From Pseudonocardia sp. (GTDB lineage Bacteria; Actinomycetota; Actinomycetes; Mycobacteriales; Pseudonocardiaceae), in contig NZ_JAODNI010000112.1 of the NCBI RefSeq assembly GCF_025465255.1, positions 62,001 to 126,000 on the forward strand: 64,000 nt of DNA, in the 5' to 3' direction. Under the pieces are notes generated by a model, which was not told the origin of the DNA, made no database searches, and saw only the letters and a program-made list of their open reading frames with translations. A program made the translations under genes and the position numbers. How positions within the stretch are numbered: position 1 is the stretch's first letter; every line of letters begins with the position of its first letter. Positions 63,171-64,000 of the stretch are shown here, piece after piece.

Positions 63171-63484
63171 CACCCCTGCCGGGTGATGCGGCTCTTGTAT
63201 CGAGCAGCTTCGCTCGGCACGGGCGGTAACGACGAGACGACAGGCCTGTGTCGCGCCTGTTGGGCGGTGGCGACCGCGAGAGGAATGGGATGGCGAAGTT
63301 CGACAACACGCAGGTGAACGTGGCGGGGTCCGGCGCTGCTGGAACAGACGGAGACCCCACGTCCCGCCTCCCCGCCAAGAACGTCTCATGGCGCCGAGCG
63401 GCCGATGCTGGTTCGCGTCGACCAGCCCAGCGACTCGATCGAGACCTTCCGCAGCCGAGAATGCGAGCCATAACACGAGGTGCG
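63171..63484. other. Gap between the Lon remnant and the sigma factor
   Basis: About 310 bases. A GAGAGGAATGGG ribosome-binding-like sequence precedes ATG 63290, which opens the same frame as the sigma factor and encodes MAKFDNTQVNVAGSGAAGTD, then a basic stretch. It may be a genuine N-terminal extension, a separate gene start, or debris. No other feature is visible. Confidence 0.4.
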
Positions 63485-64000
63485 ATGTTCTGCGAACGAC
63501 ACGACGTCCTTGTCGAGACACCACAACCCAGCACCGCGCGGCCCCGCCGATCCGGTGTCGGCGACGAGATCGACGCCCTGGTCGGCCCCGCCCACGACGG
63601 CGACGGACAGGCCGTCACCGCCCTGATCCGGCTCCTCCGGCCGCTGATCGTGCGCTACTGCTCCCACCGGCTCCACGGCTCACCCGTCTCCGCCGAGGAC
63701 GTCACCCAGGACACATGCATGGCGATCATCCGCGCCCTGCCGGGCTACCGCGATCGCGGCCGGCCCTTCCTCGCCTTCGTCCAGACCGTCGCGAGCCACC
63801 GGATCGCCAGCGCCTACGCCGCAGCGGCGCGGAGCCGCGAGGTGGTGGTGTCGGAAGTACCCGACGCCATGACCACAGCCGACGACCCCGAGCAGCACCT
63901 GCTGCAAGCCGCCGACGCGGCCGCGCTCGCAGCACTGCTCGACCGGCTACCACCACGGCAACGCGACGTACTCCAGCTCAGGATCGTCTGGGGACTCTCC
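63485..64000 (+). CDS. ShbA-like RNA polymerase sigma factor (5' part, cut by window end)
   Basis: 172 residues are visible from ATG 63485; an in-frame ATG at 63290 with a better ribosome binding site is an alternative. Region 2 is HDGDGQAVTALIRLLRPLIV, RYCSHRLHGSPVSAEDVTQD, TCMAIIRALPGYRDRGRPFL and AFVQTVASHRIASAYAAAAR. The start of region 4 (LLDRLPPRQRDVLQLRIVWG) is reached at the window edge. It resembles ShbA, which in Streptomyces directs transcription of the principal sigma factor. The rest of the gene is outside the window. Confidence 0.88.
   Translation, partial: MFCERHDVLVETPQPSTARPRRSGVGDEIDALVGPAHDGDGQAVTALIRLLRPLIVRYCSHRLHGSPVSAEDVTQDTCMAIIRALPGYRDRGRPFLAFVQTVASHRIASAYAAAARSREVVVSEVPDAMTTADDPEQHLLQAADAAALAALLDRLPPRQRDVLQLRIVWGLS

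Noticed and set aside
63290-63484. Separate gene starting at ATG 63290
   Set aside because: It shares the sigma factor's frame without a stop and its sequence after 20 residues is basic and low complexity; treated as an alternative start only.

Overview
The window is very GC-rich and coding-dense, with a strong GC bias at third codon positions, GTG/GTGA and ATGA gene junctions, and several actinobacterial markers: Lsr2, an AfsR-type regulator, SigB/F-type sigma factor components and a DnaK-GrpE-CbpA-CbpM-ClpB operon. It most resembles a chromosomal segment of an actinomycete of the Pseudonocardiales (Pseudonocardia-like). The taxonomic call is inference from gene content and protein style, not from a marker-gene comparison. 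I found no tRNA, rRNA, CRISPR array or insertion sequence.

Layout. (1) 1-20.4 kb is a mosaic of stress and energy genes. It holds the end of a formate dehydrogenase-type module (4Fe-4S subunit and NrfD-like membrane anchor), an anti-sigma kinase, a decayed MarR gene, a DUF2267 protein, two glycosyltransferases, two zinc dehydrogenases (one formaldehyde dehydrogenase-like), a glycogen-debranching-type enzyme, a SigB/F-type sigma factor, a PucR-type regulator, a STAS protein, a solitary cytochrome oxidase subunit I and an MFS exporter with an extra C-terminal domain. (2) 20.4-30.4 kb is a tight minus-strand operon of ten genes: a general-stress membrane protein, DnaK, GrpE, CbpA-type DnaJ, CbpM, ClpB, thioredoxin, DoxX, a UBP zinc-finger protein and a cyclic-nucleotide-binding, thioredoxin-reductase-like flavoprotein that lacks the redox CxxC. 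(3) 30.7-42.3 kb holds a PDZ protease, an AraC regulator, a second DUF2267 protein, a frameshifted methyltransferase, an MprF-like membrane protein, an alpha/beta hydrolase, a collagen-like protein with 63 uninterrupted Gly-X-Y triplets and a PAS/GAF/SpoIIE phosphatase.

(4) 42.4-53.2 kb is a second long minus-strand operon for oxidative sugar catabolism. Its genes are isochorismatase-like, PfpI-like, two pairs of GMC flavoprotein with gluconate-2-dehydrogenase-subunit-3-like protein, an enolase-superfamily dehydratase, an SMP-30 lactonase, KDPG aldolase, KDG kinase and a FadR-type GntR regulator. A promoter (TTGACA, 18 bp, TTAAAG) followed directly by a perfect GTGGTCAGACCAC palindrome lies upstream and fits a GntR/FadR operator. 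Together the genes suggest sugar oxidation to a lactone, aldonate, 2-keto-3-deoxyaldonate, KDPG, then pyruvate plus glyceraldehyde 3-phosphate. No transporter or cytochrome partner is present. (5) 53.3-58.5 kb has a Fur-KatA pair and a large AfsR-like regulator. (6) 58.6-64 kb looks like an accessory, decaying region. It contains small enzymes, Lsr2, hypothetical proteins, remnants of an O-methyltransferase and of the Lon protease C-terminus, and the start of a sigma factor cut by the window end.

The best candidates for something undescribed are the chaperone/redox operon of region 2 and the operator-controlled double-GMC operon of region 4.
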